From positions 1-64,000 of the forward strand of contig NZ_JAEUYX010000005.1 in the NCBI RefSeq assembly GCF_016798225.1: a stretch of 64,000 nucleotides of DNA. Reading direction: 5' to 3'. The DNA comes from Anaerococcus sp. mt242. Lineage in GTDB: Bacteria; Bacillota; Clostridia; Tissierellales; Peptoniphilaceae. The position numbers were made by a program, and so were the translations under genes. The notes beneath the pieces are model-generated. The model worked only from the letters and a program-made list of their open reading frames with translations. It was not told the DNA's origin and ran no database searches. Below are positions 47,020-56,738 of this stretch, piece after piece; position 1 is the first letter of the stretch, and each line of letters begins with the position of its first letter.

Positions 47020-47730
47020 TTAATGGATCATGACACCTTTATTAGCCAACATTACATTAAATATATGTGGATAAGTCTCTTGATATTGTCCATTACGATG
47101 CCAAGGATCTTTTATGTCTCCTACAAATTTTTTCATAGAACTATCATATCTCATACTTGAAACTACTATATAGTGTCCACTTACAGAATAAATCCAACTT
47201 CCTTTTCCTATTCCTACATCTGACCTCATATTTACAACGATAGGTGCTCTATTTTTAATAGAATAATAGGCACTATCTAGAAAATCTTGGAAATTATTAT
47301 TAGACATGTACACGTCATATTTATAAGACCAAATATGTTCATTGAGGACTTTTTCAATCATATCATAAGCAGTACCTTGTTTTGTAGTGCCTAGTTTACT
47401 TGCATAGTAGTTTTGATCTTTATCAGGATTATGCTTATAATAGTCTACAACCATTTGTACAGAAGCTGGTCCACAATAATAACCATTAATTTGTCTTCTA
47501 TACGGCACTGACAATGACCTATTAAAATCCCAAGGTACAAAATAAGGAACAATTTTATTATCATTTGAGTTTTCTATCAATTCATTTGAATCTGCTTTTT
47601 TATTAGCATTGTGATAAACATATCCTGGACTAGAGAAATTATTTCCATCTTTCAAAAATTCTTCATTTGCATAGGACTTTGGTAAGAGTAAAGTAAATAT
47701 AGTAATAGTTGACAATATTATTTTTTTCAT
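47020..47730 (-). CDS. Secreted C39-like cysteine peptidase
   Basis: A 236-residue exported protein: signal peptide (MKKIILSTITIFTLLLPKSY, cleaved near YA), a linker, then a C39-like papain-fold domain. The motif PYRRQINGYYCGPASVQMVV has the oxyanion Gln and catalytic Cys, and SGHYIVVSSMRY has the catalytic His, followed by the Asp of IKDPWHR. Stand-alone exported C39-like proteins, unlike those fused to ABC transporters, have varied or unknown substrates. It begins a leftward operon with a consensus promoter at 47798-47826. It may process peptides outside the cell. A role in pheromone or bacteriocin maturation is possible but there is no direct evidence. Confidence 0.75.
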   Translation of the reverse strand: MKKIILSTITIFTLLLPKSYANEEFLKDGNNFSSPGYVYHNANKKADSNELIENSNDNKIVPYFVPWDFNRSLSVPYRRQINGYYCGPASVQMVVDYYKHNPDKDQNYYASKLGTTKQGTAYDMIEKVLNEHIWSYKYDVYMSNNNFQDFLDSAYYSIKNRAPIVVNMRSDVGIGKGSWIYSVSGHYIVVSSMRYDSSMKKFVGDIKDPWHRNGQYQETYPHIFNVMLANKGVMIH

Positions 47731-47797
47731 ATTTAATCTCCAATTTTAATAAAATTCATCATTGTTCAAATCCTACTAAAGTTGCAACTTCACCATC

Positions 47798-47826
47798 ATA
47801 ATAGCACACTAAAGTGCACCTGTCAA
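47798..47826 (-). promoter_or_regulatory. Strong promoter of the C39-like peptidase operon
   Basis: Leftward TTGACA (47821-47826), 17-base spacer, TATTAT (47798-47803). The spacer is GGTGCACTTTAGTGTGC, which contains the dyad CACT-TT-AGTG, a possible repressor site between the promoter hexamers. Confidence 0.65.
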
Positions 47827-48133
47827 GATTATTATAATATCTTTATACATTTATATCAGTTTAAACTTTTTGAATTAATTTAATAATATTTTTCTACAAG
47901 TTAAATATATGTGAAGATAATAAACTTTAAAATATCCCTATTTTTTTTATAGTTATAAATCTATAGGGAATAAAATTATATAGCTTTTCAGTTTAAAAAC
48001 TCTGCTTATATGATTATTAATTTTAATATTCTTAGGAATGATTTTTGATTTTATAATAATTAAACTTTTTAAGAAATAAATTTAACAGTTGTCATATAAA
48101 TATATGAAATTTAATAAAAATAGCCTCACAGTT

Positions 48134-48186
48134 TGAACTGACCTCCTTAATTTAGTTTTTAGGTCTAAATTTTGGATGTCAGTTCA
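48134..48186. repeat. 53-bp palindrome with IS3-like ends
   Basis: Its left end starts TGAACTGACCTCC and its right end is the inverse complement of TGAACTGACATCC. About 18 of the outer 22 bases are complementary. The tip resembles IS3-family termini. It may be a solo inverted-repeat pair or act as a terminator. Confidence 0.45.
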
Positions 48187-48230
48187 TTAATTATCTCATC
48201 TGATTTTTTTACTTAATAGTTATGTATAAG

Positions 48231-49706
48231 TCATTTTTTTAGCATTATTTTAATTTGTTCCCAGGTTCTTTTTGATACATGATCTTTAATATAATCTTGA
48301 ATTTTGCCCTTAGTGCCCATTGGGTTTATAGGATGGGTCATAAGCTCTGGATCAAGCTTATTTATTATATCGGTAAACATTTTTTGATAATCAATGTTTT
48401 CCGCACGCCTTGCTTTCATAAGCCTTATAAAAAATTCCCTATTATTAAATGGAGAAAATTCATCGATTGCTATATCTTGATTGGCTATAAAGTTAGTTCC
48501 CCAGTTTGGGAGTCTGTGTTCCCAATAGAATAGATCCATCATATAAACTTGTGCTTCTTCTATCATATCTTTATTTTCCCATATCCATTGGTCAAATTCT
48601 TTATCAAATATCTTATATTTTTTAGGAATCCCAATAAGTTTGGAAATTTCTGCTCCATCTTTGGCAGTGTTCTTCTTATAATTATCCTTAATAACTGCTG
48701 AATAGTTACCGGTAATTTGCATAATATTATTCCCAAAATCATTATTTGATAAAAAATGCTGAATAGTTAGAGTTTTTGGGAGGATTCTTGAGTGATCGAT
48801 GTTTTCCTTATAAAAATTTATAAATTCCGGGCTAAGATCTGCTAAGTCATCTATTATAACCAGGTCTTTATTAGAATCATTGAGTATATCTCTTGCAATT
48901 ACAATATCTGGGTGATTTAAGGGTAGAACATTCATAGTAGATAGGAAAAATTTACTTTCAAAGCTAGCAGCAGAACTAGCTGCATAAACTACTCTTGAGT
49001 CAAACCCTGCTGTAAGTGACTGAATATAGTCATAATCACGATTTTTTAATGATTTAAAGCTATTTACAAGTAATTCTGTCACCCTATCAATTGTCTCTTT
49101 ATAAGAATTGTAATCAAGATCTGTCCAAAATCTTTCTACGCTTTTTCTGTTTAAATCATAATAATGATTTGGCTTTAGCTTATATACTTGCTCTAAACAA
49201 GTCTTGTCAGAATACCATTCGTATTCGTTAATACTATAATATTTTGATGAGATATATTCTGAATAATCCTCAGATAAATCCTGCTGGTGTCGCTTGTAAT
49301 AATTTATAATATTAGGATTAGTTCCTAGCATCAATTCATCATCTGAGTAATAAATCGACCTTGCAGTAGCTGGATCACTAAATACTATCTTTTCAGTATC
49401 TGATATATAGAAAAATATCCATCTACCTGTAAGTGATCCAGTATTGTTAATAAAATCATCAGCAGATAACGAATATGTAATTAAATGGTTCACTATGTCC
49501 TCATCTAAAAACTCAGGATTATCAGGATCTATTGTATAGCCTAACATAATAGCCCTCTTATCACCAGAGGTTTTATCAACTACCTGTAGATTGGGATGAG
49601 CATAGATTTTATAATCATCAAAGATAGGTATTTCTTGCCAGGATTCGATTCTTTTTTTTCTGTTTGTAAGTACAAATTGCCTTCTAAAAAGTAAGTTATT
49701 ATCCAT
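48231..49706 (-). CDS. Asparagine synthase-like protein (class II glutamine amidotransferase fold relative)
   Basis: A 491-residue cytoplasmic protein behind GAGGTTT. The C-terminal half (from about residue 205) matches the asparagine synthase ATP-pyrophosphatase domain: the loop DYIQSLTAGFDSRVVYAAS replaces the classical SGGxDS, then HPDIVIARDILND. The N-terminal half has remnants of the glutaminase fold but no Cys2, so it cannot use glutamine. Such stand-alone relatives act in polysaccharide, lasso-peptide or natural-product pathways (family knowledge). No other pathway gene is nearby, and it is bordered by a palindrome and a decayed IS, so it may be an imported or orphaned gene. Confidence 0.65.
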   Translation of the reverse strand: MDNNLLFRRQFVLTNRKKRIESWQEIPIFDDYKIYAHPNLQVVDKTSGDKRAIMLGYTIDPDNPEFLDEDIVNHLITYSLSADDFINNTGSLTGRWIFFYISDTEKIVFSDPATARSIYYSDDELMLGTNPNIINYYKRHQQDLSEDYSEYISSKYYSINEYEWYSDKTCLEQVYKLKPNHYYDLNRKSVERFWTDLDYNSYKETIDRVTELLVNSFKSLKNRDYDYIQSLTAGFDSRVVYAASSAASFESKFFLSTMNVLPLNHPDIVIARDILNDSNKDLVIIDDLADLSPEFINFYKENIDHSRILPKTLTIQHFLSNNDFGNNIMQITGNYSAVIKDNYKKNTAKDGAEISKLIGIPKKYKIFDKEFDQWIWENKDMIEEAQVYMMDLFYWEHRLPNWGTNFIANQDIAIDEFSPFNNREFFIRLMKARRAENIDYQKMFTDIINKLDPELMTHPINPMGTKGKIQDYIKDHVSKRTWEQIKIMLKK

Positions 49707-49715
49707 ATTTAAACC

Positions 49716-49996
49716 TCACATATCATCTTCAATTATAGAAGACTTAGAATATACTGATACCTTTGCTTCAAAGAAGTCTGTTTTTACTTAATTTGGATCG
49801 GCGTATTCTTCTACCCACTTCATGGAGACTGGTACTTCGCTATATCCTTCGTATAGGTTGCCAAAGCCTAGTCCTTTGGCTCTAAGATTACCTAGGTATT
49901 TGATATAGTCTTCTATCTTCTTGCTATCTTCAATTGTCATATCCTTTTGATATATTAAAGGAATAACTAATAATAGCTCTAATTTCTTTTTTTATT
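49716..49996 (-). pseudogene. 3' fragment of a ribonucleotide reductase small-subunit gene (NrdF/NrdB-like)
   Basis: Leftward, the frame reads LELLLVIPLIYQKD, then IEDSKKIEDYIKYLGNLRA, GLGFGNLYEGY, VPVSMKWVEEYADPN, an in-frame TAA, then VKTDFFEAKVSVYSKSS and an acidic IIEDDM end before the final TGA (49716-49718). The region of helices with YIKYLGNLRAKGLGF, a DFF motif and an acidic tail resembles the C terminus of NrdF/NrdB, where the tail binds the large subunit. It is cut off on its 5' side near the IS remnant. The IS probably truncated it. The family call is tentative. Confidence 0.42.
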
Positions 49997-50074
49997 ATTA
50001 TATTTCTACTATACAAGTCTATTTTAAAAAAACTATTATTTATTTCTTTTAACTAAAGCAAACACAGGAATTTT

Positions 50075-50904
50075 TGAGCTGAGCCTTTAAATACAGAATA
50101 ACTTAATAATATTTTAAACAGAATATAATCTGTAATCAATTGGGGATATTCCGTTTAATTTTGCATTTATCCTTTCTTCGCTTTACCATTTGATATACAA
50201 CTCTATTTCATTTATTAATCGCTTATAGTTCTTAAACCTCTCCCTATAATAACTATAATAAATTTCTTGGTTAGGTATCACAAAGAAATTCTCTATTGGT
50301 GAATTATCTAAACATTTTCTTTTTCTTGGAATACTTTGAGTTATTTTTAGTTTTCTTAGTCTAATAAACTATGAACTATATTTGTAATAAAATTCTTGGT
50401 CTGAGTGTGTTACTAGCAGATTATTTGTACATATTCTTTTAATATCCTTCTTCAGCATTATATTCGTTAATTCAATTGTCGGATAATACCTTAGTTCATA
50501 GCTAATTTTCTCACTTAGAAAGATTATATACTTTTAACTATTTACTCGCTCCTATTTTTGGATGTTTTTCTAGAAGTAAGTATTGTCTTCATTCTTTTCT
50601 TACTTATGCTTCTTCCAGTAACAAGGCTTGAAACTTTTTTTTCAAATAGTATCTGCATTTTCAGGTATATATTTTCTTAGACCTTTCTCTTTTATTCTCT
50701 AATCCAAATAAACCACTTTCTCAATACGCTTTCTCCCTTCTATACACAATTATTCTTTTACAAGATTGAAATACTCAATGGTTTTTCTAAGCTAAGTATT
50801 ATTGAATTACCTATAATATATTACAGACATATAGGTTGAATTATTTTGTGTATTTTTCCATAAAAAATCCCTCAATCCATATTTGGATTGAGGGGTTCAG
50901 CTCA
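50075..50904 (-). mobile_element. Decayed IS3-family (IS150-type) insertion sequence
   Basis: The ends TGAGCTGAGCC (50075) and the inverse complement of TGAGCTGAACCCC (ending 50904) form imperfect terminal repeats about 830 bases apart. Translating leftward gives scattered pieces of an IS3 transposase (OrfB, rve/DDE domain): SYELRYYPTIELTNIMLKKD, VTHSDQEFYYKYSS, SIPRKRKCLDNSPIENFFVI, YYRERFKNYKRLINEIELYI and RINAKLNGISPIDYR. Several frameshifts and stops break it, and the 5' part (OrfA, first DDE Asp) is missing or unrecognisable, so it cannot move by itself. A 47-bp element at 2341-2387 has the same terminal repeats. Confidence 0.75.
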
Positions 50905-50924
50905 ACTTAATCTAACGTATTTTC

Positions 50925-51713
50925 TTACATATCTGCCATTTTTTCTAGTTCTAGGGTGAACTTTTGGAGGATTTTTTTCTCTATTCTACTTACTGTCATT
51001 TGGGAAATATCTAGGGTATTTGCTATGTCTATCTGGGTGCGGCCTTCATAGTAGCGAAGTTCTAGGATTTCTTTTTCTAGGTCATTGAGCCTTGCTGTTG
51101 ACTTATCTATAAGGTCTTGTAGCTCTACTGAATCGAAATTCTTATCTTCTTCTCCTATCATTTCTGCAAGGTCTATAGAGTTTTCTCCCTTTTGAACTTG
51201 ATATTTCATATCCAAGGACTGGGGAGAATAAACTTTGCTTGCTTCCATGGTTTCTAGGATGGTTTCCTCATCTTCTCCTAAATAGTCTGCTATATCTTTG
51301 ACTGTTGGGGTTCTTTGAAGTTCTTGAGGTAGGGTTTTTTTGGCGTTATTTATTTTTTTATAAAGGTTTTGGATACGTCTTGGGACTCTTATAACCCAAC
51401 CCTTATCTCTAAAGTAACGTTTTAGCTCTCCCATAATTGTTGGAGTTGCAAAGGAAGAAAATTCATAACCCTTTGATGGGTCAAATCTATCTACCGCATA
51501 GATAAGGCCAAGGCTTGCTACTTGATAGAGATCTTCTTTTTCTATACCCTTTCCTACGTATTTGTTTGAAAGGATATCTACTATATACATATGCTCTTCG
51601 ATTAGTTCATCGCGCAGTTTTTTATCACGAGTTTTAGCATACTCTTCAAATTTCCTTTTGATTTCTTCTTTGTATTCTTGATCATTTTTATCTGGCTGAT
51701 TTTTATCTGTCAT
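50925..51713 (-). CDS. sigB: Sigma factor of the SigB/SigF group
   Basis: A 262-residue sigma-70-family factor of the SigB/F/G type. Region 2 runs from YVGKGIEKEDLYQVASLGLI through RFDPSKGYEFSSFATPTIMG to WVIRVPRRIQNLYKKI. Region 3 begins LPQELQRTPTVKDIADYLGE. Region 4 has a helix-turn-helix (TQIDIANTLDISQMTVSRIE). Preceded by RsbW- and RsbV-like genes with 2-3-base gaps, it is the output of a partner-switch module for general stress or envelope response. No sporulation genes are seen, so SigB is more likely than SigF. The name is an inference from context. Confidence 0.82.
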   Translation of the reverse strand: MTDKNQPDKNDQEYKEEIKRKFEEYAKTRDKKLRDELIEEHMYIVDILSNKYVGKGIEKEDLYQVASLGLIYAVDRFDPSKGYEFSSFATPTIMGELKRYFRDKGWVIRVPRRIQNLYKKINNAKKTLPQELQRTPTVKDIADYLGEDEETILETMEASKVYSPQSLDMKYQVQKGENSIDLAEMIGEEDKNFDSVELQDLIDKSTARLNDLEKEILELRYYEGRTQIDIANTLDISQMTVSRIEKKILQKFTLELEKMADM

Positions 51714-51715
51714 TA

Positions 51716-52051
51716 TTACTTAGCCCTTTGTATGATTTTAATTTCTCCATCGTTTATATAAACTTCATATGCTAGTTCTTTTAAAATCAAATCACGCATT
51801 TTTAGTGCACGTTCATCTAGAGATTTATCATTGCCTAGGACACGGATTTCAAGATTTTTTTCTGCTGGAATAAATTCGATTGTCACATCCGTATCTGATA
51901 GTTTGTAGTTTATTGCTTCACTTACAACTACTCTTAGGTCTTCCACTTCTTCAATATTAAAACCTAGGTCACTTGCAAGAGATGCTGTAAATAGTCTGAT
52001 TGATTTTATATAAAGTTTTTTTGGGGGAATTGTTATGCTGATTTTCTCCAT
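51716..52051 (-). CDS. rsbW: Short RsbW/SpoIIAB-like anti-sigma factor
   Basis: A 111-residue protein, where RsbW is usually about 140-160. The N-terminal half matches the family: a strand region, FTASLASDLGFN, then the N-box helix IEEVEDLRVVVSEAINYKL with its Glu and Asn. The following G1 and G2 boxes (DxGxG and the ATP lid) that complete the GHKL nucleotide pocket are not visible; LEIRVLGNDKSLDERALK stands in their place. Either this is a compact, possibly non-kinase anti-sigma factor, or ATP is held differently. Gene order rsbV-rsbW-sigB supports the assignment. Confidence 0.72.
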   Translation of the reverse strand: MEKISITIPPKKLYIKSIRLFTASLASDLGFNIEEVEDLRVVVSEAINYKLSDTDVTIEFIPAEKNLEIRVLGNDKSLDERALKMRDLILKELAYEVYINDGEIKIIQRAK

Positions 52052-52054
52052 TTT

Positions 52055-52357
52055 CTACTCCATATCAAATAGATCTGTTAAATCAGTAATCTTAAATAGT
52101 TTTTGGATATTATCTTTGGCATTGATGATTTTGATTTCTTTGCCATTGTCATTTACCATTTTGTAGATATTCATAAACATACCAAGACCTGTTGAGTCTA
52201 GGTAGTCTAATTCATTTAAATCGATTGTTACATCTTTGTTTGGATCGATTTTTTCATCTATAAATGATTTGAATTCATCTTCTGAATATACATCTAGGTC
52301 GCCGATTAATTTTATGGTTTGAATCTCGTCTGTTGTTTCTAATTTTTTATCAAACAT
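52055..52357 (-). CDS. rsbV: STAS-domain anti-anti-sigma factor RsbV-like
   Basis: A 100-residue STAS-domain protein. The key segment [20 protein letters not shown] holds the conserved Ser (DSTG) that the RsbW-type kinase phosphorylates in known systems; helices follow ([32 protein letters not shown]). Dephosphorylated RsbV binds the anti-sigma factor and frees the sigma factor (family knowledge). Its start overlaps the end of gyrA by eight bases, so translation may be coupled to gyrase synthesis. With an anti-sigma partner lacking visible ATP-binding boxes, whether phosphorylation occurs here is unclear. Confidence 0.82.
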   Translation of the reverse strand: MFDKKLETTDEIQTIKLIGDLDVYSEDEFKSFIDEKIDPNKDVTIDLNELDYLDSTGLGMFMNIYKMVNDNGKEIKIINAKDNIQKLFKITDLTDLFDME

Positions 52358-54812
52358 TTTCTTCCTCTACTTCTACTCCAAGACTAGCATCATATTTAGC
52401 AACTGATACGATTTTATCTGATTCATCTTTTAGATTTTTTAATGTAACTCCCATGGTATTTCTACCTGTGGTTGAAATATCTTTTGCAGTTATTCTAATC
52501 ATATCACCATTTAGAGATACCATCAATACATCATCATCAAGGTCTACTGGCAGAGTATCTACTACACAACCTGTTTTTTCTGTAACCTTATGGCATCTAA
52601 TTCCTTTACCACCCCTGTTTTGGTTGTTGAAGTTGTTAAAGGATGTTTTCTTACCAAATCCATTTTCTGTTACAACAAGTAGGTAGGTTTCATCTCCCTT
52701 GATATTCATTGCTACTACTTCATCCTCATTACTTAATTTTATAGCACGAACACCACGAGCTTGACGGCCCATGCTTCTTACATCTTCGGTATTAAACTGA
52801 ATGGTCATACCATTTTTGGTTGAAATAATTAATTCTTCTTCCTTGGCAATGTGGCGGGCAGATATTAACTTATCTCCCTCTTCTAGGCCAATGGCTATGA
52901 TTCCATTTCTTTGGATAGATGTAAAGTTATTAGCATCTGTCTTTTTAATTTTACCATATTTTGTTTGAAGTACTATTTGATCCTCATCTTCTAGGTCAGA
53001 AAGTGGCATAATTTCTGTGATTTTTTCACCTGAGTTTAGGGATAAAATGTTTATTATGGCTTGTCCACGGCTAGTGCGGCTTCCTTCTGGGATTTCGTAT
53101 CCTTTTAGGCTATAAACCCTACCAAATGAAGTGAAAAATAGTAAATCTTCGTGGGTATTTGTAGTCATTATGCGTTTGATAAAATCATCTTCTTTGGTAT
53201 TTGCAGCTGAAATTCCTTTTCCGCCACGATTTTGTACCTTATAAGTATCTACTGGTAGACGCTTAATGTAGCCATCATTTGTAAGAGTGATTAGGATATC
53301 TTCTTCTTCGATTAATTCTTCAAGGTCTATTTCTCCCTCATCAGCTACAAGCTTAGTACGACGCTTATCACCGTATTTATCCTTAATTTCATTTAGTTCT
53401 TCTTCGATTAGTTCGATAAGTTTTTCTTCTGAGTCCAAAATACCCATCAAATAAGAAATAGTTTTTTCAAGTTCTTTGTTTTCGGCATTTAGCTTTTCAA
53501 TTTCCAAACCTGATAGACGTTTTAATCTCATATCTAGGATTGCTTGAGATTGTAAGTCTGTTAGTCCAAATCTTTCTAGGAATATCCCCTTAATTTGATT
53601 ATCATCATATGAAGAACGGATAATTTTAATTATTTCATCGATATTATCAATGGCAATTATCAAACCTTCTACAATATGCTTACGTGCTTTGGCACGATCT
53701 AGGTCAAATTGGGTTCTTCTTGTAACAACTTCTTTTTGGTGGTCTATATAATATTTGATTAATTCCTTAAGAGTTAAAATTTTTGGAATACCATCTACTA
53801 GGGCCAGGTTTATAATACCAAAAGTTGTTTCAAGTTGGGTGTATTTGTAAAGATTATTTAAAACAATATTTGCATTTGAATCGCGTTTGATTTCAATTAC
53901 GATTCGCATACCCTTACGGTCTGATTCATCACGGATATCAGAAATACCATCGATTCTTTTTTCCTTTACCAAATCAGCAATTTTTTCAATTAATCTTGCC
54001 TTATTTACTTGGTAAGGAATTTCTGAGACTATAATTCTCTCACGATTTTTCTTAAATGGTTCTATTTCTGCAATACCGCGTAGTTTTACTTTTCCACGAC
54101 CTGTTTCATAGGCATCTTTGATACCTTTTTTTCCTAAAATTTTCGCACCAGTTGGAAAATCTGGTCCTTTTATGATTTGATTTAGTTCTCCAATAGAGAT
54201 TTCTGGATTTTTCATGTAGGCAATGGAAGCATCTATGGCTTCACTTAAATTGTGGGGAGCCATATTTGTTGCCATACCTACAGCAATACCGCTAGATCCA
54301 TTTACCAAAAGATTTGGAAATCTAGATGGCAAGATGGTTGGTTCTAGTTCTTCTTCATCGAAGTTTGGCATAAAATCTACGGTGTTTTTGTTAATATCAC
54401 GTAGCATTTCCTTGGCAATTTTAGACATACGTACTTCTGTATAACGCATTGCCGCTGGGTCATCACCATCTATTGAACCAAAGTTACCTTGTCCTTGGGC
54501 AAGAGGATATCTAGTTGAAAAATCTTGAGCAAGTCTTACTAGGGCATCATAAAGGGCTGTGTCACCGTGAGGGTGATATTTACCCATTACTTCCCCAACA
54601 ACTCTGGCAGATTTTCTAGTTGGTTTGTTAGGATCAAGTCCCAGACCTTCCATACCATATAGAATTCTTCTATGAACTGGTTTTAGTCCATCGCGTACAT
54701 CTGGAAGAGCACGAGATACTATAACTGACATAGAATAATCTAGGTAGGCATCCTTCATCTTATCTTCTAGATTAACATTTATAATATTATTATCATTTTT
54801 AATTTCTGTCAT
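52350..54812 (-). CDS. gyrA: DNA gyrase subunit A
   Basis: An 820-residue GyrA, the breakage-reunion subunit. The catalytic Tyr lies in [15 protein letters not shown]. The quinolone region reads [19 protein letters not shown]: Thr is at the position of E. coli Ser83 and Asp at the position of Asp87, natural variants not by themselves resistance mutations. The C-terminal half contains the beta-pinwheel repeats with a GyrA-box-like QARGVRAI. It follows gyrB by eight bases in one operon and overlaps rsbV. It introduces negative supercoils with GyrB. Near the origin, gene position and strand are as expected in Firmicutes. Confidence 0.97.
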   Translation of the reverse strand: MTEIKNDNNIINVNLEDKMKDAYLDYSMSVIVSRALPDVRDGLKPVHRRILYGMEGLGLDPNKPTRKSARVVGEVMGKYHPHGDTALYDALVRLAQDFSTRYPLAQGQGNFGSIDGDDPAAMRYTEVRMSKIAKEMLRDINKNTVDFMPNFDEEELEPTILPSRFPNLLVNGSSGIAVGMATNMAPHNLSEAIDASIAYMKNPEISIGELNQIIKGPDFPTGAKILGKKGIKDAYETGRGKVKLRGIAEIEPFKKNRERIIVSEIPYQVNKARLIEKIADLVKEKRIDGISDIRDESDRKGMRIVIEIKRDSNANIVLNNLYKYTQLETTFGIINLALVDGIPKILTLKELIKYYIDHQKEVVTRRTQFDLDRAKARKHIVEGLIIAIDNIDEIIKIIRSSYDDNQIKGIFLERFGLTDLQSQAILDMRLKRLSGLEIEKLNAENKELEKTISYLMGILDSEEKLIELIEEELNEIKDKYGDKRRTKLVADEGEIDLEELIEEEDILITLTNDGYIKRLPVDTYKVQNRGGKGISAANTKEDDFIKRIMTTNTHEDLLFFTSFGRVYSLKGYEIPEGSRTSRGQAIINILSLNSGEKITEIMPLSDLEDEDQIVLQTKYGKIKKTDANNFTSIQRNGIIAIGLEEGDKLISARHIAKEEELIISTKNGMTIQFNTEDVRSMGRQARGVRAIKLSNEDEVVAMNIKGDETYLLVVTENGFGKKTSFNNFNNQNRGGKGIRCHKVTEKTGCVVDTLPVDLDDDVLMVSLNGDMIRITAKDISTTGRNTMGVTLKNLKDESDKIVSVAKYDASLGVEVEEENV

Positions 54813-54820
54813 TTTGCCTC

Positions 54821-56722
54821 CTATACGTCAATATTTGTTACGTATTTGGCGTTTTCTTCGATAAATTCGCGACGTGGCTCAACTTTTTCTCCCATTAGTA
54901 GGGCAAAGGTATCATCAGTTGTTGTTGATTCGACATCTTCCACAACGCGCAATAAAATCCTATTATCTGGATTCATTGTTGTATCCCAAAGTTGTTCGGC
55001 ATTCATCTCACCAAGACCCTTATATCTTTGGATTTTGTAAGATTCTCCGCCTATTTCTTTTAAGACCTTATCACGTTCTGCATCTGTATATACATAGCGT
55101 TCGCTACGGCCTTGGGAAATTTTATAAAGTGGTGGTTGGGCAACATATACGTGACCATCATCGATTAAATCCTTCATGTATCTATAAAGGAAAGTTAAAA
55201 GTAGGGTACGGATGTGGGCACCATCGACATCGGCATCTGTCATGATAATGATTTTGCCGTATCTTAGTTTTGAAATATCAAAATCTTTGCCTATCCCTGT
55301 ACCAAAGGCTGTAATCATGGCCTTTATTTCCTCTGAATTTAGGATTCTATCAAGTTTTGCCTTTTCTACGTTTAAGATTTTTCCACGCAATGGCAGGATG
55401 GCTTGTGTTTTATTGTCACGTCCACCTTTTGCTGAACCACCAGCAGAGTTACCTTCGACGATAAAGATTTCATTTTCGCCAATATCTGTTGATTGGCAAT
55501 CAGCAAGTTTACCTGGAAGGGTTGCGCTATCTAAAATTGATCTTTTACGGGTTAAATCTCTTGCTTTTCTTGCAGCTTCACGCGCTCTTCTTGAAGATAG
55601 GGCCTTATCTAGGATAGTTGCTGCAATTTTTGGATTTTCTTCTAAAAATGATTCTAATTTGTTAGAGAAAAATGTGTCAACAGCCCCTCTTACTTCTGAG
55701 TTACCAAGTTTGGCTTTTGTTTGCCCTTCAAATTGTGGTTCAGAAATTTTTACAGAAACTATAGCTGTCATTCCCTCGCGTACATCCTCACCTTGGAGAT
55801 TGTCTTCATTTTCCTTAATGATTTTATATTTACGAGCATAATCATTTACTCCACGAGTTAGGGCTGACCTAAATCCTGATAAATGTGTACCACCTTCTGG
55901 TGTGTAAATATTATTTGCAAAAGTTAGGATATTTTCACTATATGAATCTGTATATTGGAAGGCAATTTCAATTTCAGTGTCCTCTTGGCTACCTACAAAA
56001 TGTGGAATAGTTTCCATTATGGCATCTTTGCTGCGGTTTAGGTATTCTACAAATTCGCTAACTCCGCCGTCGTATTTAAATGTTTGAGTGGATTCATCAC
56101 GTTCATCTTCAAAAATAATTTGTACACCAGAGTTTAAAAATGCCATTTCACGGAATCTACGTTCCAATGTTTTTTTATCAAATTCTGTTGTTTCAAATAT
56201 CTCTGCATCTGGTTTAAAGGTGATAGTTGTACCAGTTTCTGATGTTTCTCCTAAAACTTCAAGATCACTTGTAGCTACGCCACGTTCAAAGCTCATTCTG
56301 TAGTGGTGGCCATCTCTTTTTACATCAGCGATTAGGTATTCTGATAGGGCATTTACTACTGAAACCCCTACACCGTGAAGACCTCCTGAAAATTGGTAGG
56401 CAGATGAGTCAAATTTACCACCAGCGTGAAGCACAGTTAAAACTGTTTCTAGAGTTGATTTTTTTGTTTGTGGGTGTTCCTTTACTGGGATACCTGATCC
56501 ATCGTCTTCTACACTTATAATATTATCTTCTGATACAGTTACTTTTATGTAATCACAACGACCTGCTAGGGCTTCATCTATGGAGTTGTCTACAACTTCG
56601 TAAACCAAATGGTGAAGTCCTTTTTCGCTTGTCGAACCGATATACATACCAGGTCTTAGACGGACAGGTTCAAGCCCCTCTAAAACCTTAATATTACCGG
56701 CATCATAATTAGTTTCTGTCAT
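54821..56722 (-). CDS. gyrB: DNA gyrase subunit B
   Basis: A 633-residue GyrB of typical Gram-positive length. The GHKL ATP site shows [23 protein letters not shown] and a glycine lid near [16 protein letters not shown]. The TOPRIM domain has EGNSAGGSA and the DxD motif in [15 protein letters not shown]. It ends in the conserved [19 protein letters not shown] and the tail after RREFIEENA. It lies 17 bases after recF and just before gyrA. It provides ATP hydrolysis for supercoiling. The start is behind AAAGGAAAAA. Confidence 0.97.
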   Translation of the reverse strand: MTETNYDAGNIKVLEGLEPVRLRPGMYIGSTSEKGLHHLVYEVVDNSIDEALAGRCDYIKVTVSEDNIISVEDDGSGIPVKEHPQTKKSTLETVLTVLHAGGKFDSSAYQFSGGLHGVGVSVVNALSEYLIADVKRDGHHYRMSFERGVATSDLEVLGETSETGTTITFKPDAEIFETTEFDKKTLERRFREMAFLNSGVQIIFEDERDESTQTFKYDGGVSEFVEYLNRSKDAIMETIPHFVGSQEDTEIEIAFQYTDSYSENILTFANNIYTPEGGTHLSGFRSALTRGVNDYARKYKIIKENEDNLQGEDVREGMTAIVSVKISEPQFEGQTKAKLGNSEVRGAVDTFFSNKLESFLEENPKIAATILDKALSSRRAREAARKARDLTRKRSILDSATLPGKLADCQSTDIGENEIFIVEGNSAGGSAKGGRDNKTQAILPLRGKILNVEKAKLDRILNSEEIKAMITAFGTGIGKDFDISKLRYGKIIIMTDADVDGAHIRTLLLTFLYRYMKDLIDDGHVYVAQPPLYKISQGRSERYVYTDAERDKVLKEIGGESYKIQRYKGLGEMNAEQLWDTTMNPDNRILLRVVEDVESTTTDDTFALLMGEKVEPRREFIEENAKYVTNIDV

Positions 56723-56738
56723 ATTTTTCCTTTCTCAT

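Larger units (their letters stand above)
47731..48230. other. Intergenic region with promoter and palindrome
   Basis: About 500 A+T-rich bases holding the peptidase promoter and a 53-bp palindrome at 48134-48186. No supported gene. Confidence 0.45.
49707..50924. other. Decayed region: reductase fragment plus IS remnant
   Basis: About 1.2 kb between the asparagine-synthase-like gene and the sigma factor gene with no intact gene. It contains a truncated nrdF/nrdB-like 3' end and a degenerate IS3-family element, annotated separately. Confidence 0.6.

Noticed and set aside
41637..50904. Prophage or integrative element
   Set aside because: Although this stretch has an exporter, pseudogenes and an IS relic, there is no integrase, phage gene, relaxase or attachment-site repeat.
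54846..55841. Long plus-strand open frames opposite gyrB
   Set aside because: They mirror the coding strand of a certain gyrB gene and have no ribosome sites or homologous-looking products.
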